The notes: generated from the sequence alone by a model not told the origin. A stretch of 64,000 nt of DNA from Desulfuromonas sp. CSMB_57 (GCF_020194955.2 NZ_JAFCIY020000023.1:310001-374000); one strand, 5' to 3'; positions 32,582-43,356 are shown, numbered from the stretch's first letter. Numbers and translations: made by a program.

Positions 32582-32948
32582 CGGAGAACTGTCGGTGCTC
32601 ATCGTGGATGATGCCGCGATTCGGATCATCAACCGGGATTACCTGCAGCGCGACCGTGCCACCAATGTCATCTCCTTTTCCATGCAGGAAGGCGAACAGG
32701 CCGGACTCCATCCGAACCTGCTGGGGGATGTGGTCATTTCCGCGGAAACCGCCGCCAGGGATGCGGCCGAAGCCGGCCTGGGATTTGAAAGCGAGTTGTA
32801 TTTTCTGCTGTTGCACGGCATCCTGCACCTGCTCGGTTATGACCATGAGCGTGGCAGCGCGGAGCAGGCCGCGCAGATGGAAGCCCGGGAGGAGGATCTC
32901 TTCGACGTGGTGAAAGCCGAGTTCCTGGACGGTACCGCCGCATCATGA
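32478..32948 (+). CDS. ybeY: endoribonuclease/rRNA maturation factor YbeY
   Basis: 156 residues beginning VTIHIENRQ, the typical N-terminus, with GGAAGA upstream, although it overlaps the previous gene by 104 bp. The metal site is HGILHLLGYDH, and the family motif RATNVISFSM and LGDVVIS precede it. YbeY matures 16S rRNA 3' ends and aids ribosome quality control, often with the PhoH-like YbeZ, encoded two genes upstream. Confidence 0.96.
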   Translation: MVTIHIENRQKSQKIETAVLAKVAQTILNASGCPDGELSVLIVDDAAIRIINRDYLQRDRATNVISFSMQEGEQAGLHPNLLGDVVISAETAARDAAEAGLGFESELYFLLLHGILHLLGYDHERGSAEQAAQMEAREEDLFDVVKAEFLDGTAAS

Positions 32949-33649
32949 GAGCCCGCAACGGACTGGTGCACAGTTTCAACTGCGCCATCGAAGGCATCCT
33001 CTGGGCGGTGCGCACCCAACGTCACATGCGTTTTCACTGCCTGGCCGCGGTGCTGGTGGTCCTGACCGGGTTGCTGCTGCGGGTATCGGCGCTGGAATTC
33101 GTCCTGCTGGTGTTCGCCATCGTGCTGGTGTTCTTCGCTGAATTGATCAATACCGCCCTCGAGGCGGTGGTGGATCTCGCCAGCCCGGCATTTCATCCCC
33201 TGGCCCGACGCGCCAAGGACGTGGCGGCCGGAGCGGTCTTGCTGGCCAGTGTCGGTGCGGCCATCATGGGCTATTTGGCCCTTGCCGGTCGGGTTTTTCC
33301 CACCACCGTCGAGGATCTGCAGAAAATAGCCCGGCCACCCGGAGAACTGGCGGTGTTCAGCGTGCTGACAGTCGTCATTCTGACGGTGCTGCTCAAAGCC
33401 TGGGTGGGGCACGGTTCTCCCCTGCGGGGCGGCATGCCCAGCGGCCACACGGCCTTCGCCTTCGCCGTGGCCATGGCCGTGCAGCTGTCTCCGGCCGGTT
33501 CCATCGTGGCCTTGTTTACTTTTGCTTTGGCGGCTATCATTGGCCATAGCCGGATTCATTTGGGGATCCACAACCTGCAGGAGGTCATCGCCGGCGGGTT
33601 CCTCGGCGCCGGGGTCACCTGGTTGTTTTATTTCATCTTCAGCGGTTGA
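32945..33649 (+). CDS. fusion of DgkA-type lipid kinase with PAP2 phosphatase
   Basis: 234 residues; ATG overlaps the ybeY stop. Residues 1-~115 are a prokaryotic diacylglycerol/undecaprenol kinase domain with ELINTALEAVVDL and AKDVAAGAVLL; the position of the usual first metal-binding Glu (family pattern SERNFRIH) reads TQRHMRFH, with Gln. Residues ~120-234 are a PAP2 acid phosphatase with GGMPSGHTAFAFA and GHSRIHLGIHNLQE, matching the PSGH and SRxxxxxH motifs. Both parts are membrane-embedded. The fusion could recycle a lipid phosphate such as undecaprenyl phosphate. Substrate not deducible. Confidence 0.88.
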   Translation: MRARNGLVHSFNCAIEGILWAVRTQRHMRFHCLAAVLVVLTGLLLRVSALEFVLLVFAIVLVFFAELINTALEAVVDLASPAFHPLARRAKDVAAGAVLLASVGAAIMGYLALAGRVFPTTVEDLQKIARPPGELAVFSVLTVVILTVLLKAWVGHGSPLRGGMPSGHTAFAFAVAMAVQLSPAGSIVALFTFALAAIIGHSRIHLGIHNLQEVIAGGFLGAGVTWLFYFIFSG

Positions 33650-33948
33650 GCGGTCTCGCAAAAAAGTCATTCCCAAGGTGTTTTTGACCGGAATCCAGCC
33701 TGTAATGTCTTGAAATCATGGAGGCCCGACTGAAGCACCCGGGCATGACGATTCGAATTGGCTGGTCCAGCAAGGTTGAGTCGGGTTGCGTTTCACCCTT
33801 TTCACCACGAAATCGATGCCGGAGACGCGGTATTGTTAATGGTTTGGCGAACTTCGTTGCGGCGGGTTTCCGGGCCTACCTTTGTAAGGGGGCATGGAAA
33901 CACCGGTCGGTTCGCGGCGGCAGAGCCGGGTTGACAGGGAGGTAGTGT
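33650..33948. other. 299-bp spacer with a degenerate inverted repeat element
   Basis: No supported gene. GTCATTCCC (33666-33674) and GGGCATGAC (33741-33749) form imperfect inverted ends of an 84-bp segment that resembles the widespread proteobacterial GTCATTCCC..GGGAATGAC dispersed repeat, here decayed. The rest, up to the corC ribosome binding site, is unremarkable. Confidence 0.4.
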
Positions 33949-34812
33949 TTGGACGGCGACAGTAGCGGTGACAAATCCCCTTGGTGGCGTCTTGTTCTCC
34001 AGCGTTTGCTGGCGGGCCGGCGCCGGGTTCGCAGCGAGCGGGAACTGCAGGATGTCATCGACGAGTATGAAGAGGAAGGCATCATCAACGAGGAAGAGGG
34101 CGAGATGCTGCAGTCCATCTTCGAGTTTGGTGAAACCATTGTTCGGGAAATCATGGTGCCGCGAACCGACATGATTTGCTGCAGTACCGAGGCGTCGGTG
34201 CCGGAGGTGCTGGAAGCGATTATCTCCTCCGGACATTCGCGCATTCCCATCTACGAGGGCAGCGCCGATCGGATCATCGGCCTGGTATACGCCAAGGACC
34301 TTCTCAAATATTGGGGTCGGCCCGAATCCGAAGTGCAGATTGCGGATATCATGCGCGATCCCTACTTTGTTCCGGAGACCAAGAAGATCGAGGAACTGTT
34401 CAAGGAATTCCGGGACCGGCGGATGCATATGGCCATCGCCATCGACGAGTACGGCGGCACCTCCGGGTTGGTGACGATTGAAGACCTCATCGAGGAGATC
34501 GTCGGCGACATCCAGGACGAGTACGACCTTGAGGAGGACTGGCTGCAGGAAGATGCGGTGGGGATCCTGGTCGATGGTCGGCTCAACATCGACGATTTCG
34601 AAGATTATTTCGAGGTGCGGATTCCCCGGGAGCGTTTCGACACGGTCGGTGGCTGGCTCTGTCACCTGCTGGGGCGGGTACCTCTGAAGGGCGAGGAAAT
34701 CCCCGCCTGCGGTTTGCGGATGCTTATCGAGCAATGCGACGAACGCAAAATACACAAGATTCGCATCCTGCCGCCGCCGACCGAGGAACAGGAAGCGGCC
34801 GGTCCGTCATGA
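33949..34812 (+). CDS. corC: CorC/HlyC-family CBS-domain protein
   Basis: 287 residues from TTG 33949, with AGGGAGG 6 nt upstream. A CBS-domain pair (~60-180; VREIMVPRTDMICC, IYEGSADRIIGLVYAKDLLKYW) is followed by the CorC_HlyC transporter-associated domain (~200-275; EEDWLQEDAVGILVDG, FEVRIPRERFDTVGGW). CorC has been linked to Mg/Co efflux. It sits between ybeY and lnt as in E. coli. The stop overlaps lnt (ATGA). Confidence 0.92.
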   Translation: MDGDSSGDKSPWWRLVLQRLLAGRRRVRSERELQDVIDEYEEEGIINEEEGEMLQSIFEFGETIVREIMVPRTDMICCSTEASVPEVLEAIISSGHSRIPIYEGSADRIIGLVYAKDLLKYWGRPESEVQIADIMRDPYFVPETKKIEELFKEFRDRRMHMAIAIDEYGGTSGLVTIEDLIEEIVGDIQDEYDLEEDWLQEDAVGILVDGRLNIDDFEDYFEVRIPRERFDTVGGWLCHLLGRVPLKGEEIPACGLRMLIEQCDERKIHKIRILPPPTEEQEAAGPS

Positions 34813-36341
34813 AATTTCGGATTTCTGACCGAACCCTGCTCTGGAGCCTGCTGTCCGGCCTGCTCCTGGCGCTGGCCTTTCCCCGTCCCGACGTGGCGGG
34901 CCTGGCCTGGATCGCCCTGATTCCCCTGCTGCTGGTCATGGAGAAGCGTCCCTTTGCGGCCGGGTTTGCCGCCGGGCTGGGATTTTTCAGCCTGGTTCTG
35001 TATTGGCTGAACATTGTCATGACCACCTACGGCGCCCTGCATCCGGCGTTGTCCCTGGTGGCCTGGTTGCTGCTGTCGGCCTATCTGGCCCTCTATTTCG
35101 GCACCGCCACCTGGTTGGCCTGGTGGCTGCGCAAGCGGCTGGACATGCCGATCATGCTGACACTGCCGGTATTGTGGGTGGCCCTGGAATTCTTGCGGTC
35201 CTTTTTGCTGACCGGTTTTCCCTGGGCCAGCCTCGGGTATTCCCAGCACAACGTTCTGCCACTGATTCAGTCCGCCGATCTCGGCGGGCCCTATATCCTG
35301 GGTTTTCTCATCGTGTTGGTCAACGCCGTCCTGGCGGATCGGTTGCGCCGCTGGCGGGGAGGAGATCGAAACCTGCGTTCCTGGCTGCCCACCGCCGCTG
35401 CGCTGCTGTTGTGGTCGTCCAATGTCGGTTATGGGCAGTGGCGCCTGGCACAACCCCTGGATCAGCGCGATACGGAACTGGAAACCCGTCTGGTGCAGGG
35501 CAATATCGATCAATCTGTGAAATGGGATCCGGTGTTTGCCCAGGCCACGGTGGATATCTACCAGCAATTGTCCGCCACGCCGCCCGGCGGCACGCCGGCC
35601 GACCTGATCGTCTGGCCGGAAAGCGCGGTGCCCTTCTATTATCAGGATGGCGGCCCCCTGGGTCGACAGGTTCGCACCGTGGCCGGCCGGGAAAAGGTTT
35701 GGCTGCTGTTCGGCAGTCCGGCCTATGAGGAACGTCACCGGCAGATACGCCTGCTCAACAGCGCCTTTCTGCTGGATTCCGGTGAGGAAATTCTGGGCCG
35801 CAGCGACAAGGTTCACCTGGTGCCCTTTGGCGAATATGTTCCCCTGGGGCGCTATCTGCCCTTTATCGATAAACTGGTGGAGGGGGTCGGCGATTTCGTT
35901 CCCGGCGAACTGCAACCGCTGCCCATGAATGGCCACCGCGTCGGGGTGCTGGTCTGCTACGAGGCGATTTTTCCCGAACTGGCCAGGGAATATGTGCGTC
36001 GCGGCAGCGATCTGCTGGTCAATATCACCAATGACGCCTGGTTCGGCCGTTCTTCGGCGCCCTATCAGCATCTGGCCATGGCCCGGTTTCGGGCTGTCGA
36101 GAACCGGGTCTGGCTGGCCCGCGCCGCCAACACCGGCATTTCGGCCTTCATCGCTCCCTCCGGAAGGTTGACTCAGACCACTCCGTTATTCGAAACCCTC
36201 GCCATCCAGGGCCGGGTCGGGATGGGTGCCCATGCCACCGTCTACACCCGACTCGGGGACGTTTTCCCCGCCCTCTGTTTGCTGCTGAGCGCTCTGACCC
36301 TGCTTCGGGCCCGTCTCCAACGTCCGCAACCCGCCTGCTGA
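34809..36341 (+). CDS. lnt: apolipoprotein N-acyltransferase
   Basis: 510 residues from ATG 34809, overlapping the corC stop. About six to seven N-terminal TM helices, then a carbon-nitrogen hydrolase domain with catalytic Glu in VWPESAVPF, Lys in SDKVHLVPFGEYVP and Cys in GVLVCYEAIFPEL. Lnt adds the third acyl chain to lipoproteins in the inner membrane, preparing them for Lol export; lolC/E and lolD are also in this window. Confidence 0.96.
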   Translation: MKFRISDRTLLWSLLSGLLLALAFPRPDVAGLAWIALIPLLLVMEKRPFAAGFAAGLGFFSLVLYWLNIVMTTYGALHPALSLVAWLLLSAYLALYFGTATWLAWWLRKRLDMPIMLTLPVLWVALEFLRSFLLTGFPWASLGYSQHNVLPLIQSADLGGPYILGFLIVLVNAVLADRLRRWRGGDRNLRSWLPTAAALLLWSSNVGYGQWRLAQPLDQRDTELETRLVQGNIDQSVKWDPVFAQATVDIYQQLSATPPGGTPADLIVWPESAVPFYYQDGGPLGRQVRTVAGREKVWLLFGSPAYEERHRQIRLLNSAFLLDSGEEILGRSDKVHLVPFGEYVPLGRYLPFIDKLVEGVGDFVPGELQPLPMNGHRVGVLVCYEAIFPELAREYVRRGSDLLVNITNDAWFGRSSAPYQHLAMARFRAVENRVWLARAANTGISAFIAPSGRLTQTTPLFETLAIQGRVGMGAHATVYTRLGDVFPALCLLLSALTLLRARLQRPQPAC

Positions 36342-36425
36342 CCATCCGTTTTTCCGTCCCTGAACCACCAAGTCGAACCACAATAGGTCCCCGCATGACG
36401 TGGTGATGACAGGAAACGTATTGCC

Positions 36426-36442
36426 TTGGCTTGGCTATTGCA
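36426..36442 (+). promoter_or_regulatory. candidate sigma-54 promoter of the FIST gene
   Basis: TTGGC at 36426-36430 (-24) and TTGCA at 36438-36442 (-12), with exactly the GG-N10-GC spacing of sigma-54 promoters. It lies 72 bp upstream of the FIST gene start. Confidence 0.45.
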
Positions 36443-36513
36443 AATGAGGAGTGGAGCTCCCGGAATGAGGGAGCCGCCAATTGTCCTGCCACGACGAAAG
36501 GAAACAACCGGGA

Positions 36514-37641
36514 ATGAAAATCGGGATCGGTATCAGCAGCAATCCTGTGGCCTGGGAGGCGGGTCAGGAAGCTGCACGGCAGGCCCTATGCGGTTCGGGT
36601 GCCGCGGTTTTGGGCATTCTGTTGATTACGGACCAGTATGAACCTCGGGCGGTTCTGGCCAGTGTCCGATCGGCACTGGGGGGAGCCAAGATCGTCGGTG
36701 CCTGCACTGCCGGCATCTTTTCCGCCGACGAATGCCTGGAGCAGGGGGTCGGTATTTTGACTCTTGCCGGTGAAGGTTTGACAGCGACCACGGTGTTGGA
36801 AAATTATGCCGACGGTGATGCCTGGATCGCCGGGCTCCGCCTCGGTCAGCAACTTTTAGCCGCCGGGCAGCAGCAAGGCACCCTGATCTGTTTTCCGGAC
36901 GGATTGACCGGCAACATTACCCGTCTGCTGGAAGGCCTCTACAACGCTGCCGGCCCCGATTTCGTTTATGGCGGCGGCACCGGAGACAATCTGCGCTTTT
37001 TGCGAACCTGCCAGTTGACCGAACAGGGCGTCTCGGCCCATGCGGTGGCGGCGGCACTGCTCCAGGGGGTGACCATGGCCGAGGGGGTGGCCCACGGCTG
37101 GGAGGCGGCGGGGGCACCGCTGATTGTGACCAATGCCAAGGGCAAAATCGTATACGAATTGGATGGCCGTCCGGCCTTCGAGGTCTATTCCGAACGACTC
37201 GGCGGGGTGACTCCGGACCGGTTCGCCGATTTTGCCATGCGTTATCCCCTCGGGGTTTCTTACGGGTTCGGGCAGTTCGTGATCCGGGACCCGTTGCGTC
37301 TTATGCCGGACCGGTCCATGGAGTTCGTCACGGAAGTGCCGAATCGGGCCGTGGCTTATATCATGAAGCCTCGGGCCGACCGGGATTTTGTTCTGGCGAC
37401 GGAACTGACCCATCGTACTTTGGCCAATCTGGCCGCCGTGCCCCGGTTTGCCCTGGTCAATTACTGTGTGTCCCGGTCCTTGTTGTTGGGCCCGGGGTAT
37501 CGTGATGAGATTCGCGCCCTGTTGCGGCCCTTGGGTTCGGGATTTCCGGTATTGGGCAGTCTCGCCTTCGGCGAAATCGGCAGCTATTACCAGGTGCCGC
37601 AGGTGCACAATAAAAGCATCGGCCTGCTGGTCGGAGGTTAG
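36514..37641 (+). CDS. FIST-domain sensory protein
   Basis: 375 residues from ATG 36514. N-terminal FIST (~10-200; GAAVLGILLITDQY, GGAKIVGACTAGIFSADE, GGGTGDNLRFLRTCQ) and C-terminal FIST_C domain (~220-375; LDGRPAFEVYSERLGG, FPVLGSLAFGEIG). FIST proteins are thought to bind small ligands and feed signal transduction. There is no signal peptide or TM. It is 3 bp upstream of a PAS-GGDEF-HD-GYP protein, so it probably supplies that protein's input. Confidence 0.9.
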   Translation: MKIGIGISSNPVAWEAGQEAARQALCGSGAAVLGILLITDQYEPRAVLASVRSALGGAKIVGACTAGIFSADECLEQGVGILTLAGEGLTATTVLENYADGDAWIAGLRLGQQLLAAGQQQGTLICFPDGLTGNITRLLEGLYNAAGPDFVYGGGTGDNLRFLRTCQLTEQGVSAHAVAAALLQGVTMAEGVAHGWEAAGAPLIVTNAKGKIVYELDGRPAFEVYSERLGGVTPDRFADFAMRYPLGVSYGFGQFVIRDPLRLMPDRSMEFVTEVPNRAVAYIMKPRADRDFVLATELTHRTLANLAAVPRFALVNYCVSRSLLLGPGYRDEIRALLRPLGSGFPVLGSLAFGEIGSYYQVPQVHNKSIGLLVGG

Positions 37642-37644
37642 GGC

Positions 37645-39465
37645 ATGAACAGTTTTGAACTAGCCGTGCTCTATGAATTGTCCAGCATGGAACTGTTTCA
37701 CAATGTCGAGGCTCTGTTCAGCGACCTGACCAGCAAGCTGAGTCGCATTTTTGCCGGCCGGCGCATCGTCCTCGAGTTTAACGATCAGGGCGATTGCGGG
37801 CAGCTGTATCACTGGGGGTTCGGCCCCCGGCCGCCGGTCAGGGGGCTGCCCTTGCCGGCGGGGTTGCCCGTCTACCAGCGGCGCCTGGGCCAGACCCAGG
37901 AATTGGGGCGACTGTGGTTGGAAAGGCTGGTGCCCTTCGAGCCTTATGAGTTACGCCTGTTGGATATTTTTTCCAGGCATGTTGAAAAGGCCCTTTATGC
38001 CATCCGCTGGAACGAAGAACTGGCTTCGGCCAACGACCGTTTCCAGCGGGTGATTGAAAATGCCCCCATGGTGGCCATTCATGGTTTCGATGGCCAAGGC
38101 ACCATTCTCTACTGGAATCGCGCTGCCGAGGACCTTTATGGTTTTTCCCGGGAAGAGGTCCTCGGCCGTCGCATGTCCGCGCCGCCGCTGGCAGGGTGTT
38201 TTGGCAATCCCCTGCAGCAGGCGGTGGCCGGCTGCCAGGCGCACACGAGGGCGCCGAGCATCCGCGAAAGAGAGGTGTCTACCCGGGGTGGCGGGCGGCG
38301 GACGGTGCTCTCCTGCCTTCTGAGCCTGCCGAAAACGGGCGCCACCGGAGAATATATGCGCATGGAGGTGGATATTTCCGAGCGCAAGGGCATGGAAGAG
38401 CAACTGAAGTATTTCAGCCTGCACGACAACCTGACCGGTCTTTATAACCGGAACTTTTTCGAGCAGGAACTGGCCAGGCTGGATCAGCAGGCCGCCGGCG
38501 CCATCGGTATCATTATCTGCGACCTGGATGGGCTCAAGGTGGTGAACGACACCCTCGGTCATCAGTCCGGGGATGCCATGTTGATGGCCGTTGCCGGCAT
38601 CCTCAAAAGCATGGTGCGATCCCAGGATGTGGTGGCCCGCATCGGCGGCGATGAATTCGCCCTGCTGCTGAAGGGCGCCGACCAGGCCTTGATGGCGGCC
38701 ATGATTGGCAAAATCCGCCACAATATCGAGAGCTTCAACCGCCGACAGGCCTCCCTGCCAGTGAGTCTTTCCCTGGGATTTGCCGTCAGCGGCGAGGTTC
38801 ATTCCCCGGTTTTCGCCCTCTTCAAGGACGCCGATCACCACATGTACCGGGAAAAACTGCATCGCAGCCAGAGCAATCGCAGTGCCGTGGTGCAAACCTT
38901 GATGAAGGCCCTGGAGGCGCGGGACTATATTACCGAGGGGCATGGGGTTCGATTGCAATCCATGGTCGTCGCCCTGGCGGAGAATTTGGGCCTGCCCAAC
39001 CATCAGATTCGGGACCTGCAGTTGCTGGCCCAGTTTCACGATATCGGCAAAGTCGGGATCAAGGACCATATTCTCTTCAAGCCGGGCAGCCTGACCGCCG
39101 AGGAAATGGCGAGCATGCAGCAGCATTGCGATATCGGCTACCGCATCGCCCTGGCTTCACCCGACCTGGTGCCCATCGCCGACTGGATTCTCAAGCATCA
39201 CGAGTGGTGGGACGGCAGCGGCTATCCCCTCGGCCTTAAGGGGGAGGAGATCCCCTTGGCCTGTCGCATGCTGGGCATTGCCGACGCCTTCGACGCCATG
39301 ACCAGCGACCGCCCCTACCGGAGGGCCTTGTCTGTCGATGAGGCTCTGGCCGAACTGATTCGCTGTGCCGGAAGCCAGTTCGACCCCTTCCTGGTGGTCC
39401 GGTTTCGCGAAGTCCTGGCGACCATCGAGGGGCCCGGCCCAGCGGTCGCCGCCGGGGAAGGGTGA
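37645..39465 (+). CDS. PAS-GGDEF-HD-GYP bifunctional cyclic-di-GMP signalling protein
   Basis: 606 residues; GGAGGTTAGGGC precedes the ATG. N-terminal ~1-125 is an uncharacterised GAF-like region; a PAS domain follows (~130-250; NAPMVAIHGFDGQGTILYWNR). The GGDEF domain (~255-415) has an intact active site RIGGDEFALLLKG and an inhibitory RxxD site (RSQD, five residues before). The HD-GYP domain (~420-595) has FHDIGKVGIKDHIL and HHEWWDGSGYP. Both synthesis and breakdown of c-di-GMP are therefore possible. It is cytoplasmic, downstream of FIST. Confidence 0.95.
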   Translation: MNSFELAVLYELSSMELFHNVEALFSDLTSKLSRIFAGRRIVLEFNDQGDCGQLYHWGFGPRPPVRGLPLPAGLPVYQRRLGQTQELGRLWLERLVPFEPYELRLLDIFSRHVEKALYAIRWNEELASANDRFQRVIENAPMVAIHGFDGQGTILYWNRAAEDLYGFSREEVLGRRMSAPPLAGCFGNPLQQAVAGCQAHTRAPSIREREVSTRGGGRRTVLSCLLSLPKTGATGEYMRMEVDISERKGMEEQLKYFSLHDNLTGLYNRNFFEQELARLDQQAAGAIGIIICDLDGLKVVNDTLGHQSGDAMLMAVAGILKSMVRSQDVVARIGGDEFALLLKGADQALMAAMIGKIRHNIESFNRRQASLPVSLSLGFAVSGEVHSPVFALFKDADHHMYREKLHRSQSNRSAVVQTLMKALEARDYITEGHGVRLQSMVVALAENLGLPNHQIRDLQLLAQFHDIGKVGIKDHILFKPGSLTAEEMASMQQHCDIGYRIALASPDLVPIADWILKHHEWWDGSGYPLGLKGEEIPLACRMLGIADAFDAMTSDRPYRRALSVDEALAELIRCAGSQFDPFLVVRFREVLATIEGPGPAVAAGEG

Positions 39466-39485
39466 GTGGGGTGGAAGCCATAACC

Positions 39486-39528
39486 AACAAAAAAGGGGCC
39501 GCCGTCCATGGCAGGCCCCTTTTTTGTT
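39486..39528. terminator. bidirectional terminator
   Basis: A 15-bp perfect stem (AACAAAAAAGGGGCC / GGCCCCTTTTTTGTT) with a 13-nt loop between two convergent genes. T runs lie in both orientations. Confidence 0.9.
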
Positions 39529-39552
39529 CCCGGTTCAACCGCAATCAGGGGT

Positions 39553-41220
<1,668 letters not shown>

Positions 41221-41234
41221 GCCGCTCCTCCCCT

Positions 41235-41789
41235 TCAGAAAATAATGGCCAGAAACTGCGCCGGGGCTCCATCGAGGGCCGCCATGGCGTGCGGACAACC
41301 GGCGTCGAAGTAGATGGAATCCCCTTCCTCCAGCACGATTTCATGGTCATGAATAAAAATTTTCAAGCGACCGGACAGCAGATAATTGAACTCCTGGCCC
41401 GGATGGCTGTTGAGGTCGGGGGGTACGGTGGTCGAGGCGGGGTGGACGGTGACCAGAAACGGTTCGGCTTTCTTGTGGCTGAAGTTGGCGGCCAGGCTCT
41501 GATATTTATATTGCCGGCGGCGTTCCACCTCGACCCCCTTGCCCCGGCGGGTCACGGTGAACAGATGCATGCGCGGCGCCTCGCCGGTCAGCAGCAGTCC
41601 CGTGTCCACCTTGAGCTCCGCGGCGATTTTACACAGGATGCTGGCCGGGATATCTTCACTGCCGTTTTCGTACCGCTGGTAGGTCATGATCGGCAGGTTG
41701 AGGACGGTAGCCATATGCTCGACGGTCACTTCCGAAATTTCGCGCAGTTCGCGTACCCGTGAGGCTATTTCCTGGATGGTTTGCTGCAT
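41235..41789 (-). CDS. XRE-family regulator with C-terminal cupin
   Basis: 184 residues from ATG 41789 with GAAAGGGAACGCC upstream. N-terminal HTH (~6-60; [23 protein letters not shown]) and a cupin_2 domain (~105-180; [35 protein letters not shown]). Such XRE-cupin proteins commonly control adjacent catabolic or CoA-ligase genes with a small ligand bound in the cupin. Co-transcribed with the acyl-CoA synthetase. The cupin metal ligands look present (His, Glu, His). Confidence 0.9.
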   Translation of the reverse strand: MQQTIQEIASRVRELREISEVTVEHMATVLNLPIMTYQRYENGSEDIPASILCKIAAELKVDTGLLLTGEAPRMHLFTVTRRGKGVEVERRRQYKYQSLAANFSHKKAEPFLVTVHPASTTVPPDLNSHPGQEFNYLLSGRLKIFIHDHEIVLEEGDSIYFDAGCPHAMAALDGAPAQFLAIIF

Positions 41790-41942
41790 GTTGGCGTTCC
41801 CTTTCGCGCGGGTGAAAAGGTCGTACTCCGGCAGGCTGCGAAAAATACCGTCTGCATGCCTTTCCGGGGTGGTGATTGCGGCTTTCCGGCCCTGAACCAT
41901 TCGGAGCCTGCATCATAGTCGGATCGTCTGAAAAAGGAAAGA

Positions 41943-43253
41943 TTATTTGTCTCTATCAATGAAGTCCGGACTGGCGAAGAGTTGCTCGCCAACCCCTTCA
42001 AGGCGCTGCAACAGTTCCTTCTTGCTGCCGGCGCCCAACTTGCTGTTGATGCGCCGCATATAGGTCTTTACCGACGATTCCGAAATGCCATGGGATGCGG
42101 CAATGTCCCGGTAACTCCTGCCGTCCATGGTACCGACCAGCACCAGGTATTCGCGTTCCGAGAGCAGCAGGCGCAGGTGGTCCGGGATCCGCAGACCGTC
42201 CTCGTTGTCATCGGATATCGCAGGTTGCGTGCCATTCCGGGGCGGTGCCATGGGCAGGGTGTGGCCATGCAGGCGCCGTCCCAGAAAATAGAGGGTCAGC
42301 AGGGACAGGTTCAAGGTCAGATGGCCGCACAGGGCGATGGCTTCGGCCATGTCGGCAAAATGCCGGCTGATCCATTTGCCCCCGGCAATGCCCAGGCAGA
42401 GGGTCGCCAGTCCGATGCCGAAGGATCGAATCGGGGCGGGCAGGGAGAGCAGAAACACCAACAGGAACAGATCGATGGCCCCGGCGCCGGCCTGCATGAT
42501 GAACATGCTCAGGTTGATGGTTGGACGGGAGGGGTACTGCAGCAGGGCAAAGGCGGCCATCCCCAGAATGATGCCGCAAATCAGGGCGAGATCGCGTTCG
42601 CGGCGGATGACCAGGACGGTGACCAATACCGCAGCCATGTAAAAGGACAATTCCATTCCCGGGGCGAAAGCGGCGGCTTGGTAGGCGGGAAAGATAAAGC
42701 CGTACATCAGGCCGCTGACCACATTGAATACAAGGATGAAGGGCAGATAGGGCCACAATCTGCCGGAACCCGCAGAAGCGGGGATGGAGGGCGGGCATTT
42801 GAGGAGCAGCAACAGGGGCAGGCTCGTCACAATGAAAAGCCAGGCTTGGCCGTTCGGGCGCAGGCAGAGAGGGAACAGCAGCAAATTGCCCAGAACCAGG
42901 CCGAGAGCGGCCTGCATGACCGGTTTTTGTTGCCGCCGTAATGCCAGGCCGGCCCGAATGGTGACGAAGGCTCCGGACAGGCCCAACCCGAACAATATCC
43001 ACGGGGCCCTGTTGATCTGCCAAGGCAGCAGCATGGTCAGCAGCACGGTCACCACGATTCCCGTCGGTGCCAGCCGTTCAAACCAGCGCGGCGGACAGGC
43101 CAGCCCGAGCAGCGCCAACATCCCTGCATGGGGCAGCAGGAAATAACGCGCCGCCTCGGGCATGCCGATGGCGCCCGGCAAGGGTCCGTCCATGGGCACG
43201 GCCAGCAGCCAGAGGATAAAGGAAGCGAAGGCAAGAACGGGAAGCAATTTCAT
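41943..43253 (-). CDS. 12-TM membrane protein with C-terminal LuxR-type HTH
   Basis: 436 residues. About twelve hydrophobic helices fill residues ~1-345, reminiscent of an MFS-like sensor. A linker and a LuxR/GerE-type helix-turn-helix follow (~370-425; LSEREYLVLVGTMDGRSYRDIAASHGISESSVKTYM). It should anchor in the inner membrane and bind DNA directly, sensing a ligand with its membrane domain. It lies between the XRE-cupin gene and the aldehyde dehydrogenase gene on the same strand, separated from each by 144-153 bp. Confidence 0.85.
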   Translation of the reverse strand: MKLLPVLAFASFILWLLAVPMDGPLPGAIGMPEAARYFLLPHAGMLALLGLACPPRWFERLAPTGIVVTVLLTMLLPWQINRAPWILFGLGLSGAFVTIRAGLALRRQQKPVMQAALGLVLGNLLLFPLCLRPNGQAWLFIVTSLPLLLLLKCPPSIPASAGSGRLWPYLPFILVFNVVSGLMYGFIFPAYQAAAFAPGMELSFYMAAVLVTVLVIRRERDLALICGIILGMAAFALLQYPSRPTINLSMFIMQAGAGAIDLFLLVFLLSLPAPIRSFGIGLATLCLGIAGGKWISRHFADMAEAIALCGHLTLNLSLLTLYFLGRRLHGHTLPMAPPRNGTQPAISDDNEDGLRIPDHLRLLLSEREYLVLVGTMDGRSYRDIAASHGISESSVKTYMRRINSKLGAGSKKELLQRLEGVGEQLFASPDFIDRDK

Positions 43254-43321
43254 TCAGGCGACCGGAATTAGAAAATTGAAGGTCAACCTTACTGAAAATT
43301 GACGAGAATGGCAAAGGAAGA

Positions 43322-43356
43322 ATTAGAAAGGGCCCCCCGCCATGGCGGAGGACCCT
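43322..43356 (-). terminator. terminator of the aldehyde dehydrogenase gene
   Basis: On the minus strand AGGGTCCTCCGCC pairs with GGCGGGGGGCCCT (two G-T wobbles), followed by TTTCTAATT, ending 40 bp downstream of the stop codon. Confidence 0.75.

Noticed and set aside
33718-33945. 75-aa open frame between the DgkA-PAP2 gene and corC
   Set aside because: No ribosome binding site, unnatural composition, and it overlaps a decayed repeat.
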